Positions 6,461 through 6,590 of a stretch of DNA of 6,590 bases are shown here, piece after piece (position 1 is the first letter of the stretch; every line of letters starts with the position of its first letter). The position numbers and the translations under genes were made by a program. Where the stretch lies: contig CAMGTS010000072.1 in assembly GCA_946062035.1 (NCBI GenBank), forward strand, positions 1-6,590. The letters are read 5' to 3'. The DNA is from an uncultured Bacteroidales bacterium (lineage in GTDB: Bacteria > Bacteroidota > Bacteroidia > Bacteroidales > UBA932). Below the pieces are notes generated by a model that worked only from the letters and a program-made list of their open reading frames with translations, was not told the origin of the DNA and did not search any database.

Positions 6461-6590
6461 TTTTAAGCTGTTTTTGCTCTGCATAATACTGAATATCAGA
6501 CAATTACAAAATTAAATAAATCTGCTATCCGGGTTCTGTGCAGGGCAAAAACGGCCTAAAACTTGGTTTTTACGGTACATATTGGCTTAT
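6455..6590. mobile_element. Putative inserted element end interrupting hisS (family unknown, runs off window)
   Basis: The hisS-like reading stops at about 6454, and the 136 bases that follow have a different look: AT-rich, many stops, and built around a long inverted repeat. This is what the noncoding end of an insertion sequence or a MITE would look like. No transposase can be seen. Two plus-strand frames are open to the right edge but have no ATG, and one minus-strand frame enters from the edge and stops at 6556 after ten codons. No target-site duplication can be tested because the other junction is outside the window. An assembly breakpoint would give the same picture. Confidence 0.4.
6459..6563. 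repeat. Imperfect 25-base inverted repeat around a 55-base spacer
   Basis: The left arm (6459-6483, starting AGTTTTAAGCTG) and the right arm (6539-6563, ending GGCCTAAAACT) are reverse complements at 22 of 25 positions. Folded as plus-strand RNA, two of the three differences become G-U wobbles, leaving one A-C mismatch. The spacer holds a small nested hairpin, CTGA-ATA-TCAG (6489-6499). Immediately outside, 6555-6562 and 6566-6575 can form a competing short hairpin (CCTAAAAC with GTTTTTACGG). There is no T-run after the right arm, so it is not a standard terminator. Confidence 0.75.

Noticed and set aside
5479..6484. Two long minus-strand ORFs (191 and 241 codons) opposite the large subunit gene
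   Set aside because: They are antisense to a gene with clear Fe-S, FAD and NADPH motifs, and their translations show no family features.
6459..6563. Invertible promoter between the inverted repeats
   Set aside because: The spacer is only 55 bases. One TAnnTTTG match on the minus strand (TAATTTTG) lacks a TTG or TTTG at -33 distance and points toward broken hisS. The arms are also imperfect.
6459..6563. CRISPR repeats or an integron attC site
   Set aside because: The two copies are inverted rather than direct and only two are present. The ends do not match the attC RYYYAAC/GTTRRRY arrangement.

Overview
The window most likely comes from a member of the Bacteroidetes (probably Bacteroidales), with moderate GC by eye. 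Three things point there. The promoter-like boxes fit the Bacteroidetes consensus TAnnTTTG rather than an E. coli -10. The glycosidase is a GH9 plus NodB-type fusion of a kind I associate with this phylum. A short ORF near the right edge begins like Bacteroidetes histidyl-tRNA synthetase (KPSIPKGT). No database search was possible, so the taxon is an inference.

Layout, left to right. Positions 1-1225 (minus) hold the first 408 codons of sppA, a membrane-anchored signal peptide peptidase that runs off the left edge. Positions 1226-1440 are a divergent promoter region. Positions 1441-4086 (plus) encode an 881-residue secreted protein that joins a GH9 glycosidase to a divergent polysaccharide-deacetylase (NodB) domain. 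Its last 13 bases overlap the next gene, 4074-4934, the small flavoprotein subunit of an Nfn/GltA-type NAD(P)H oxidoreductase. After an 8-base gap comes the large subunit, 4943-6334 (gltA in many annotations, nfnB when electron bifurcation is meant). The two subunits very probably form one cytoplasmic enzyme that exchanges electrons among NADH, NADPH and ferredoxin. The periplasmic glycosidase is placed so that it could share their transcript, although no functional link is apparent.

The right end is the least ordinary part. At 6416 an ORF starts with the expected HisS N-terminus but reaches a stop after 14 codons. The 136 bases from about 6455 to the edge do not look like hisS. They carry a 25-base imperfect inverted repeat (6459-6483 and 6539-6563) around a 55-base AT-rich spacer. 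The best reading is the end of an inserted mobile element, or an assembly junction, cutting hisS. The element's family cannot be named from what is visible.

I found no tRNA, rRNA, CRISPR array, riboswitch or convincing intrinsic terminator.
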